Origin: Linum tenue
Lineage: Eukaryota > Streptophyta > Magnoliopsida > Malpighiales > Linaceae
Direction: 5' to 3'
Assembly (NCBI GenBank): GCA_946122785.1
Contig: CAMGYJ010000006.1
Coordinates: 72,355,676-72,419,675 of the forward strand
DNA length: 64,000 nt
Positions within the stretch are counted from its first letter, which is position 1. Every line of letters begins with the position of its first letter. The position numbers were made by a program, and so were the translations under genes. Positions 44,785-54,475 of this stretch are shown in pieces. Under the pieces are notes generated by a model. That model searched no databases, had not been told where the DNA came from, and saw nothing but the letters and a program-made list of their open reading frames with translations.

Positions 44785-46991
44785 ATGGCAATCGCCGCCG
44801 CAGCAGCAGCTACTTCCCCAACCACCGCTCGCACCACCGCTACCCTCTCGCCTCCGCCGCCCATTTCTTCCTCCTCCTCCTACTCTTCCGCACAGCTCAA
44901 CTTCGGGCTCCCCAAATCCACCGCTCGACCTCGCACCACCGCCGGGCTCTCAATCTCCTGCACTATGACCAGAGATGCGGCGGCGGCGGTCGCCGTGACG
45001 GAGAAGGACGACTCCGACCCGGCTCTGTGGAGTCGGCCCGATGCTTTCGGTCGATTCGGCAAATTTGGGGGGAAGTACGTCCCCGAGACTCTCATGTATG
45101 CTCTCACTGAGCTCGAATCCGCCTTCAATTCAATCAGAAACGACCCTGATTTTCAGGTAATCCCTCATTTCCCAAGTTTCAATCTTTTTTGGGGGAAAAT
45201 CGGTGTATCTCGTTCGCACTCGTTGAAAGGTTACAACTTGCTTGATAAATGAATGTAGGCAGAACTAGGAGGGATTTTGAAAGACTATGTTGGAAGGGAA
45301 ACCCCTCTTTACTTTGCGGAGCGGCTGACCGATCATTACAGGCGGCCGAATGGCGAAGGGCCACACATTTACCTCAAGAGGGAGGATCTGAACCACACCG
45401 GTGCTCACAAGATCAACAATGCGATCGGCCAGGTGCTGCTCGCGAAGCGGTTGGGGAAGAAGCGGATCATTGCAGAAACCGGAGCTGGGCAGCACGGGGT
45501 TGCCACTGCGACCGTCTGCGCGAGGTTTGGGTTGGAATGTATCATCTACATGGGTGCACAAGATATGGAGAGGCAAGCACTTAACGTGTTTAGGATGCGG
45601 CTTCTGGGAGCCGAGGTGAGAGGAGTGCATTCTGGGACAGCCACTCTGAAAGATGCTACGTCGGAAGCTATAAGGGATTGGGTGACCAACGTGGAGTCGA
45701 CTCATTATATTCTGGGTTCTGTTGCCGGCCCACATCCGTATCCCATGATGGTGAGGGAGTTCCACAAGGTGATTGGCGAGGAAACAAGGAGGCAAGCAAT
45801 GGAGAAATGGGGTGGGAAGCCAGACGTCCTTGTGGCGTGCGTTGGTGGGGGTTCGAACGCGATGGGATTGTTTGAGGATTTCGTCAAGGACAAAGATGTT
45901 AGGTTGATTGGTGTGGAGGCTGCTGGTTTTGGTCTGGATAGCGGTAAGCACGCTGCAACTCTGACGAAAGGGGAAGTTGGTGTGCTGCATGGAGCTATGA
46001 GCTATTTGTTACAAGATGATGATGGGCAAATCATTGAGCCTCACTCCATTAGTGCTGGGTAACATTTGCTAACTCGTAGTGAGTTGCTTTTGGTTTGGTA
46101 ATCGTTCCTTGTCGTTTGTACTTAGTTGCTACGCGCTGTTGGAATCAGGTTGGATTACCCTGGAGTTGGACCGGAGCACAGTTTTCTGAAAGACAAAGGT
46201 CGTGCTGAATACTATTGTGTCACTGATGAGGAGGCACTAGAAGGTATGAAAGTTCTTCCTAGGTTGTGCTTTCTATTTGTATGCTGTTGAGTCGGCCATG
46301 GTTGAAAATTTGTTGTGCTTTGGCTCTTGCATATCTATTGGCAAGCCCCTTGTATCTTTGTACTTTTGCTACGCTTTCCCGACTAAATGGTTCATTGGAG
46401 AATTCATGCTCTCCATTTGGTTAACCTCACTGGTATTTGAGACCTACAATGATAAGTTACAATCTGATTAACATTCATATGCCTTAAAGCATTAAGAGTA
46501 GTTTGCCTGGGATTGTGTTTTTGAAAAATACTTGAATTAGTGATTTTTACCCTTGCTGAAATCCATCAAACAGTCAGCTTGAACCATAATTTTTGCTGTG
46601 GAAGGCAACTGCTTAGACAAGCATCCAACCATTTCATTTTGTCTGGTTTATATTCGAGGTCCTTATGTGCTTAATCTCCCATATACACAACTAGACTAAT
46701 GGACTTCTTGTTCAGCGGTCTGCTCTTTTTCTCCTTTCAGAAACCAGAAGAACTCTTTTTTGCACCTTCAAAGTGTGAAAACAATCTGTCTAACCACTTC
46801 TTTCCACACATGCAGCATTCAAGAGAGTATCAAGACTGGAAGGCATAATCCCTGCGCTGGAGACATCTCATGCTCTCGCTTACCTTGAGAAGCTGTGCCC
46901 AACGCTCCCTGATGGAACTAAGGTCGTGCTGAACTGCAGTGGCCGAGGGGACAAGGATGTACAGACGGCCATCAAGTACTTGAAACTCTGA
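44785..46991 (+). CDS. TSB: Tryptophan synthase beta subunit, chloroplast precursor, 480 aa
   Basis: Four exons: 44785-45156, 45259-46058, 46149-46243 and 46816-46991. Residues 1 to about 65 are Ala/Ser/Thr/Pro-rich without acidic residues, as in a plastid transit peptide. The mature enzyme begins near [20 protein letters not shown]. The PLP-binding lysine is in [10 protein letters not shown] (K175), and the phosphate-binding loop GGGSNA is at about 320-325, the same 145-residue spacing as in bacterial Trp[26 protein letters not shown] and the C-terminal [13 protein letters not shown] are present. Reaction: indole plus serine to tryptophan in the stroma, in a complex with the alpha subunit. 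Length and motifs indicate a functional type-1 beta subunit. Confidence 0.97.
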
Positions 46992-47902
46992 ACGGTAAGC
47001 TTAAACGAACTGCTGCTGCTTCTGCGGATGTCGCTTCTCGTTTGACAAAAGGGAACGAGAAGCTAAGTACTAGTAGATGAGTTCCGATTTGGTGTTGTAA
47101 GGTGAAGGTTCTTCTGACAATCTCTTGGGTACCAGAGAGTCATTTTGTTAATTAGCCTATGTAGGACCTCAGTCGAGCTAATAACAGCAACATTTGTGCT
47201 TGTTGCAATCGTTTCCTTATCCCTGTCTGAAGCATTAATCTTAGAAGCTTCATTGAAGAATCATGTAATGTGCTTCAAGATGGCATGCATCTTTCACATT
47301 AACGCCGGGATGTGTTGCTCAGAAGGGCACCCAGTTAACTGATTGCTGTAAACATCCACCATCCTTAGTTCTTACAAGTTGCTGAAACCGATCCTGAAAT
47401 CAAATTGTGGGTCTCCAAACTTTCCATTGCGACTCTCCTGTTGTTATGTTGAAGCAACAAGTTTTGGCTATCTCTACAGATCGAGAATTGCTGTTCTCCG
47501 GCTCTCGTGATTCATTTTCTGTCTGTTGGATTCGTTACGGTTCAAATACGTTCAAAGCAGGTGACAAATCATGAAATCAAAGAGAGTAAGAAACTTCCTT
47601 ATACAAGTCATCTAGGAAAAAAAGCTCCTTTCATCAACACTGATGTAAAGAAGATGCAGAAGTGCAATTTCAGTACAAAAACCTAGAGGATAAGAGACAA
47701 GGCCAAAGAATATCACCAGCACCGAAAACATACAATACATTTACTCCATCCGAGGCAAAATACACTTTAGAAAACACAGACAAAGAGGTCAGTTACTAAA
47801 GTCATGTCCTGATCATATACTGATATACATATACTCAATCTGAGCCAAAGTACATCAAACAGTACACATGCAAAGCTCAGTTACTAAATCATGTCCTCAT
47901 CA
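46992..47902. other. TSB 3' flank and F-box gene 3' flank
   Basis: The left part holds the TSB 3' UTR. From about 47125 the sequence is also present near 50560, as part of a segmental duplication. From 47620 it is the 3' flank of the minus-strand F-box gene and contains a roughly 85-bp unit repeated twice in tandem. No further gene was seen. Confidence 0.5.
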
Positions 47903-47905
47903 TCA
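47735..47905. repeat. Tandem repeat of about 85 bp in F-box 3' flank (copy A)
   Basis: Two units share 'atctgagccaaa.tacac', 'gtcagttactaa' and 'gtcatgtcctgatcat'. The same pair occurs at about 51366-51525 in copy B, so the tandem repeat predates the gene duplication. Confidence 0.6.
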
Positions 47906-49793
47906 GTACAAGGTATCGTCTACATAACTTAAAAGTTCAACTTCACAATTACTTGATGACCTCGGCCAAGCTAATAACTCTTCCAGATTCGCCAGCATCG
48001 CATGTTCTCCGTGGGTAGGAACTGATTCATTGGACGAATGTAAGAGCCCTCCAATGGTGTCTTGGTCAATGGCACAGTGAAGAATCATCTTCTTTAAGCA
48101 AGATGCAACATCTAGAACGTGCATTAACAAGTCTTTCTGGACTGAAGTCACCCCTGAACCTAAACCCTTGATTTCTATGACTTCAATTCGTGAATAAAGG
48201 CATTCAGGGACTGGTTTCCATATGTTCTCCCGTAAAACTTCCAACGGTTCAGGACCTGGACTCTGATGTATGAAAAACGAAGTTCATGATTTACCAAGGC
48301 TTGGAGAAGTTTAACTAAGGCAGAGAAGATATTAGTTATTGAACTTGGAACTAACCTTCTCAAAGACCAGAGTTACCAAGTTTGGTGTGCAAGCAAGTAA
48401 GGTACACACGGTTTCCCAGTCAATCAGACTCACTTCCGTTGTCAGGTGAGTCAAGTTATGTAACACGGGCAGTTGAAGCTGATGGAGGTAACACAGCATA
48501 ATCGACTGCATCGAAAGGATGAAAAGGAAAAGAACACATTATAACTGCTCAAGTCACTTGATGTAAGTAGTCAACAACTATAACATAAGAAAGTCGAAGC
48601 CAGAGGAAATATACCTGAAATGTTGAGTCAGTTAGATGCAGTGATGTAGCATTTGAAATCCGATTCAAGATCATAATAAGGGAGGCAAGCCGTTGACTTC
48701 GACCACAGTAGTCAATATAACCAGATTCAAGGCAAGGTAGCTCATGAATGTCATATTCAGTCACCATATCATTGTAAAGAAGAACTTTCATACGCACAAG
48801 ACTTGGTGCATTAAGAACAATTCTCCGCGAGGCATGATGCTCAACCGAAAACCTCCTCAGCTTCACATTCTTTAGCGAGGGAGATTCTATGTAAAGGGTT
48901 GTTGCATCGCCTAATGTTTTAAAGCATTCAATGACTAATGACTCCAGAACAGGAGAACTGGAAATGATGCTGCGCAGTGTGGAACCAAACCCTGATACAA
49001 AATAAAGTGCTAATACCTTGAGACATGGAAGGCAAATGGGTGCATCAACACCAAGCTGGATACCATTGCAGAGCTTCAACACCTGAAGCTTACGTGCGCT
49101 ACGAACGGCTTCACCCAAATCAATCACCTCCGGCTCCATTGCTTTCATTACTTTCAATTTAAGGTAAAGCTTCTCGATTTCAGGCCCAATGACCGCCCGA
49201 AGCCATGCGATGAACTGGGGACAATCCTCGAGAAGCACATGGACCCTCCAGAGTTCCAAAACCTCGAGCCTAGGAAAGCACGCAGACGGAGGAACGACCA
49301 TTTTGTACCAGTCGTTGAGCTTCAATACTCGAAGCTTCTCCATAGCAAAAATCCTTTCGCAGGGATGGTACATACAGTTCCCCCACCTGAAATCGACTTC
49401 AAATGACTCGACCTGAGGACCGGTGACCGCCTCCATCCACCATTCCACAAACATCAGATCATTGGGCGAGTTGCAACTGAGGCGGAACTTCTTGAGAAAC
49501 GGCAGGTGGTCTTCGCATTGTCTCAACACGCTCTCCACGAGGTCTCCGAACTCTGGGTTCATAGTTTCCGCCATTGTCCAGTCGGCGTCGGAGTGCACGA
49601 AGCTGCAGTCGTCCAGATGGAGACTGGTGAGACGGGTCCAAAGGTACCTCCATCTTCTTGACAGAGCGCTCGTTCCCACGGCGCCTTTCAGTTCCAAGAA
49701 TCCGAGTATGTGGAGCAGCAAATCGTCGCCCAAAACACTCAGTCTGTCAACGTGAGTATCCGCGGTGTTCTTCAATTTGTCCTCCGACGCCAT
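47903..49793 (-). CDS. F-box/LRR/FBD-type protein, 562 aa (duplicate 1)
   Basis: Three exons: 49793-48615, 48505-48356 and 48262-47903, all in phase 0. The ATG at 49791-49793 (MASEDKLK) is chosen because the paralogue starts at the same place; the upstream in-frame codons lack an ATG. The F-box is at residues about 15-60 (DRLSVLGDDLLLHILGFLELKGAVGTSALSRRWRYLW). Leucine-rich repeats follow (LRVLKLNDW, LEVLELWRVHV, LQVLKLCNG, LKVLALYFVSG, LKNVKLRRF, LESGYIDYCG). The C-terminus is FBD-like (RIEVIEIKGLG, ASCLKKMILHC). Family knowledge: such proteins bind SKP1 in SCF ubiquitin ligases and pick targets with the repeats; the target is unknown. It has about 77 residues more repeat sequence than duplicate 2. 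Confidence 0.9.
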
Positions 49794-49853
49794 GATCACT
49801 CTGGGTGACTGGGTGAGAACAATTCTTGACACTAAACCCTAAACGCAGAAGCC

Positions 49854-50019
49854 AGTAAGGGGGGGAAAATAGGAGTTTTTTTTTTTTTTTTTTTTTTATA
49901 ACCAGCCCCAGGATATTCAACAATGGGCTTGAAGTCGAAAGGCAGTCAGCCCAATGCCCATACGTACAGTCAGCATGAATGAATGAAAATTGAAAGGGTT
50001 ATTTACGATTAATAGTTAA
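49854..50019. other. F-box duplicate 1 upstream gap with poly-T run
   Basis: A run of about 21 T begins near 49877, followed by ordinary AT-rich sequence. The homology with copy B stops at about 49853. Confidence 0.5.
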
Positions 50020-50374
50020 GGGGTCGTTTGCTTGTGGGATTTGGGTGATGGATTTGGAACCCAAATCCCAAGCATCATGGAGTTGACACAAATCATTTGT
50101 TTGTTAAGAGACACAAATCCGTGGGGTCCACGGATTTGGACCCCTTTTTAGATCCAAATCCATGGACCCCACGGATTTGTAAATCTCACATTTCATTTGG
50201 GATTTGACAATAGAAGGAAAAAATATGAGACAAATCCATCAAAAATCCATGATAAAAAATCAACTAAACAAACAATGTACTCTTCCAAATTCATGATGCA
50301 ACAAATCCATCATAAATCCAAAGGTTTTTAAAACTCAAAACCTTCATTTTCAAATCCAACAAGCAAACGAGCCC
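50020..50374. mobile_element. PIF/Harbinger-like MITE, copy 1
   Basis: The ends GGGGTCGTTTGCTTGTGGGA (left) and GGGCTCGTTTGCTTGTTGGA (right, reverse complement) form inverted repeats. The interior repeats 'acaaatcc', 'atttgg' and 'ggggtccacggatttg' in both directions. TAA precedes the left end; the right flank is AATTAA, so the 3-bp target duplication is imperfect. It lies between the two F-box genes and belongs to the same family as 50729-51101, in opposite orientation. Confidence 0.75.
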
Positions 50375-50728
50375 AATTAATGAAGTATTTATCAACAATT
50401 AATGAAGTCGATCCATAAATTTATCAATTCAATTGAATTTAGATGTAACGAAAATGAATTGTATTGAAAATTGCCACCACTACAAGGCACAGTTTAAATT
50501 GTCATTCAAATATTTCATTAAGGTAATTTTTCAGTCATTCAATATGAGTCTGGCAAACTCTTTTGGATACCATAAAGTCATCTTGTTAATTTTAGTCTTA
50601 TTCAGTCAGGACCTCAGTCCAGCTAATAACAACTAATAGGTATTGGTGTTGTATTAATTGGTGACGGGTTAATGATACAAGAGGGAAGCTCTATAAAAGC
50701 AATCGAAAAATTGCTCAGATACCATTAA

Positions 50729-51101
50729 GGGCTCGTTTGCTTGTTGGATTTGAAAATGAAGGTTTTGAGTTTTGAAAACCTTTGGATTTATGATGGATTT
50801 ATTGCATTTGGTATTTGAAAGATAACATTGTTTGCTTAGTTGAATTTTTATCAAGGATTTAGTTCATTTGGTATTTGGGTCTCAAAAATTTGCCTTCCAT
50901 AGTGTGGTATTTGCAAATACCAAATGAAATATGGTATTTGCAAATATGTGGGGTCCACGGATTTGGAACTAAAAATAAGATCCAAATCCGTGGGCCCCAC
51001 GGATTTGTATACCTCAACAAACAATGTTTTTACATCAAATACATAATGCTTGGTATTTGGGTGTCAAATACAACACCCAAATCCCACAAGCAAACGACCC
51101 C
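50729..51101. mobile_element. PIF/Harbinger-like MITE, copy 2, with TAA target duplication
   Basis: The ends GGGCTCGTTTGCTTGTTGGA (left) and GGGGTCGTTTGCTTGTGGGA (right, reverse complement) are the mirror image of copy 1. TAA at 50726-50728 and 51102-51104 is the target duplication. It interrupts the copy B side of the segmental duplication (3' flank of F-box duplicate 2), so it was probably inserted after that duplication. Confidence 0.82.
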
Positions 51102-51365
51102 TAAGTGAGGCTATTTTGGGTCGTGCTCAGATACCATTAACTTCTTTAGAACATTTTTGCTCGTTGCAATCGTTTCCTTTTCCATTTTTGAATCACTAAT
51201 CTTAGAAGCTTCGTTGAAGAATCAACATTGCATGCATCTTAGGAAAAAAAAAGCTCCTTGCATCAACATTGCTGTAAAGAAGTTGCAGAAGTGCAATTGC
51301 AGAAACAAAAACCTAGAGGCGAAGAGACAAGTCCAAAGAAGATCACCAGCACCGAATAACATACA

Positions 51366-51525
51366 ATACATATACTTCATCTGAGCCAAAATACACCATA
51401 CAGTACACATACAAAAGTCAGTTACTAAGCCCTGTCCTGATCATATACATATACACTTCAACTGAGCCAAAATACACCATACAGTACACATGCAAAGGTC
51501 AGTTACTGAGTCATGTCCTTATCGC
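51366..51525. repeat. Tandem repeat of about 80 bp in F-box 3' flank (copy B)
   Basis: Two adjacent units share the phrases CTGAGCCAAAATACACCATA, CAGTACACAT and GTCAGTTACT. They lie just beyond the stop codon of F-box duplicate 2, probably in its 3' UTR. Confidence 0.65.
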
Positions 51526-51573
51526 CCGCTACAACACTGACGGCCAAAACGACCCATGCATATCGGAGTTCAG

Positions 51574-53213
51574 TCATAAGATATCGTCTGCATAACTTAA
51601 GAGTTCAACGTCACAAGTGCTTGATGACCTCGGACAAGCTAATAACTCTTCCAGATTCGTAAGCATCACATGTTCCCTGCGAGTAGGAACTGATTCGTTG
51701 GACGAATGTAAGAACCTTCCAATGGCGTCTTGGTCAATGGCACAGTGAAGAATCATCTTCTTTAAGCAAGATGCAACCTCCAGCAGGTGCATTAACAAGT
51801 CTCTCTGGATTGAAGAAGACACTACTAAACCCTTGATTTCTATGATCTCAATTCGTGAATGAAGGCATTCAGGGTCTGGTTCCAATGGGTCCCATAGAAC
51901 TTCCAGCGGCTCAGGGCTTGGACACTGGTGTAAGAAAAATGAAAGCTCAGGATTTACCAAAGTTGGAGAAGTCGAACTAAGGCAGAGAAAATATCAGATA
52001 GAACTAACCTTCTCGAAGACTAGAGTTACCAAATTCGGTGCGCGATCTAGTAAGTTACACACGGTGATCCAATCAATCACGGTAACTTCCAATGTCAAGT
52101 GAGTCAAGTTATGAAACCAGGGCAGTGGTAGCTCATAGTGGTAACACGATTTAACCGACTGCATCGAAAGGATATGAAAGGGGGAAAAGACATTACAACT
52201 GCTCAAGTCATTTGAAGCAAGTAGTGTCTATAACATTAAGGAAGTGAAAGCCAGAGGAGATTTACCTGGAATGTTGAGTCAGTCAGCTGCAGTTTTCTAG
52301 CATTTGAAATCCGATTCAAGAGCAAAATGAGCGGGGAAAGCATTCCAAGTCGACCACAATGGTCAATGTAACCAGATTCGAGGCAAAGTAACTCATGGAT
52401 GACATATTCAGCCCCCGGATTGTGCCATGGATGAAAATCCATATGCACAAGACTTGGTGCATTAACAACGATTCTCGGCAAGGCATTACCGAACATGAAC
52501 AACCCCCTCAGCTTCACATTCTTCAGCGACGAAGATTCTATGTAAACGGTTGTTGCATCATCCAATGTTTTAAAGCGTTCAATGCCTAGTGTCTCCAGAA
52601 CAGGAGAACCAGAAATGAGACTGCGCAACGTAGAACTAGACCCTGAGATTTCACGAAGTTCTAATACCTTGAGACATGGGAGCCAAATGCGTGCAGCATC
52701 AACACCAAGCCGGAAACCCTTGCGGAGCTTCAAAACTCGAAGCTTCTCTAAAGCAAAAACCCTGTCGCTGAGATCGTAGAGACTCTCCGTGCAGCAGCCG
52801 AAATCGACTTCAAACGTCTCGATTTGAGGACCGGCGGCCGCCTCCATCCACGATTTCGACAAGAAAGGATCCTCGGGCGCATTGCAGCTGAGCCGGAAGT
52901 TCTTCAGAAACGGCCGGTGGTCTTCACATTGTCTCAACACGCTCTGCACCACGAGGTTTGCGAACTCTGCCTTGCGGATTTCTGCGATTTCCCGATCGTC
53001 GGCGGGATGTACGAAGCTGCTGTCGTCCAGATCGAGACGAGTGAGACGAGTCCAAAGGTACCTCCATCGTCTTGACAGTGCGCTCGTACCCACGGCGCCT
53101 TTAAGCTCCAAGAGGCCGAGTATATGAAGCAGCAAATCATCGCCCAAAGCACTCAATCTGTCAGCATGAGTATCCGCAGTCTTCTGTTTATTCAGTTTGC
53201 CCTCCGACGCCAT
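51574..53213 (-). CDS. F-box/LRR/FBD-type protein, 482 aa (duplicate 2)
   Basis: Three exons: 53213-52266, 52158-52009 and 51924-51574, with the same phases as duplicate 1 and the same 150-bp middle exon. The start is the ATG at 53211-53213 (MASEGKLN). The F-box (DRLSALGDDLLLHILGLLEL) and C-terminal FBD-like part (RIEIIEIKGL, ASCLKKMILHC) are intact. The repeat region goes directly from LRVLKL to RKGFRLGVDAARIWLPCLKV, skipping the roughly 77 residues found between two LKL repeats in duplicate 1. The frame is kept, so the shorter protein is probably still made. Substrate unknown. Confidence 0.9.
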
Positions 53214-53265
53214 GATCAATCTGGGTGTGAGACCAATTTCTGTCGACCTTAAACCCTAAACGCAG

Positions 53266-54404
53266 AAAAGCTAATTGGGAGAGAATGGCCGACGTGGGAA
53301 AAAGGTTACGATTTTGCGGTTCGACCGCAAAAGCAATTTCAGTGAGCTTGGGTCGATGCTTGCGTGGATTGCGGTTATTAAAAGTTTAAAACGGTTAGTG
53401 TTAGGAGAATTGGTAGTTTGCATAGATAGGGTTAATATAATCAGTCATAGAGGAGAAATTAGATAAGCACGGTAGTTGATCAGTAGTCGAATTATCGGTG
53501 AGAGAGTCTTTTGTGTTGCAGGATAGGCAGCCCTAATGAAGCAACGAGAAGCAAAACAATATAAAGTGGAATTGAATGGCTAAGTACATCTCCCCGTGAT
53601 CGCTCCTCCCAAACCATGGTTGAAGTCGCCTGCCACCATTTGCGGATCAGCAATTGAGCAGACGAAAAAACGAATGAATTAGGTACCGGCGCATTTCATC
53701 TTAAAATGAATTACCGTGTAGAATTCATTTTCAAATGAATTCCTGGATTTGGTATGTCATATATTCAATTCTGTCCTGCAGAAACAATATTCATTAAAAT
53801 TCATCTTCTAATATTTTTGTCAATGAACCATACACTTTAGTTGTGCCAACTCAACATACGGATACAATTGAAGCAGAAATATCAAATAACCAACATATGC
53901 TACTAGCATTGCAATCAAACTCTTGTCAACGTTCCTCATATTGCATGAGTTGGCCCCAAATATCATATGTAGAAGTAATTTAGTTAATAAATGAGGATAA
54001 TTATGTCATTTTAGTATAATTAGTTAATAAATGTGAAATTCATTTGGAAATTCCATCTCAATTCCTTGGAATTGTTATAACTAGTTGCAATTTCGTAAAA
54101 TTCAAAGTTTAGAGAATTGAAAATGAATTCTTTTAAATACCAAACAAAAAAATTTCATTTCAAAATAAATTACTCACTACGTAAAGATAATGTAGCAAAA
54201 GTGAAATTTTAGAACAAAAATCTAGTGGCAGAGTAACATTCCAATGCACATCTGGGTTCAGACATAAAATACTCATGATCAGGACAGCAAGGTATTGCCT
54301 ACAATACATAACTTGGAAGAACGTAGAGGCAATTGTAACTGGACTAAATGACGAACATTGGAGGTTTGGAGCTCTTGCTCAACTAGAACAAGTGATTATG
54401 ATAA
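53266..54404. other. Intergenic between F-box duplicate 2 and the intact LINE, with a possible third F-box remnant
   Basis: At 53690-54180 the 'gaattcattt' and 'aaatgaattc' words recur in both orientations, suggesting a decayed MITE. At about 54205-54330 phrases such as AGAACAAAAATCTAGTGGCAG and CAAGGTATTGCCTAC resemble the 3' flank of the two F-box genes, so a third, decayed copy may have existed. No intact gene was seen. Confidence 0.35.
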
Positions 54405-54475
54405 TTTTTTTTTTTTTTTTTTGACAACAGACATCATTCATTTCATTCCAAACCCAAACAAGGGGAGCACAACGA

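Larger units (their letters stand above)
47125..49853. repeat. Segmental duplication, copy A
   Basis: This block (TSB 3' flank, F-box 3' flank, whole F-box gene, leader up to TAAACCCTAAACGCAGAA at about 49834-49851) is matched by copy B at about 50557-53265. Examples are GTTGCAATCGTTTCCTT, then TTAATCTTAGAAGCTTC, and the whole coding region. Copy A holds about 380 bp (roughly 47290-47620) that copy B lacks. Confidence 0.75.
50557..53265. repeat. Segmental duplication, copy B
   Basis: This is the counterpart of 47125-49853. It begins with a fragment of TSB 3' flank (GTCATCTTGTTAATTTTAGT, then GGACCTCAGTCCAGCTAATA), is interrupted by a MITE, continues with the F-box 3' flank and gene, and ends at TTAAACCCTAAACGCAGAAA. 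No copy of the TSB coding region came with it. Confidence 0.75.

Noticed and set aside
45265..45990. 241-codon minus-strand frame opposite TSB exon 2
   Set aside because: It mirrors the conserved TSB coding exon and has no domain of its own.
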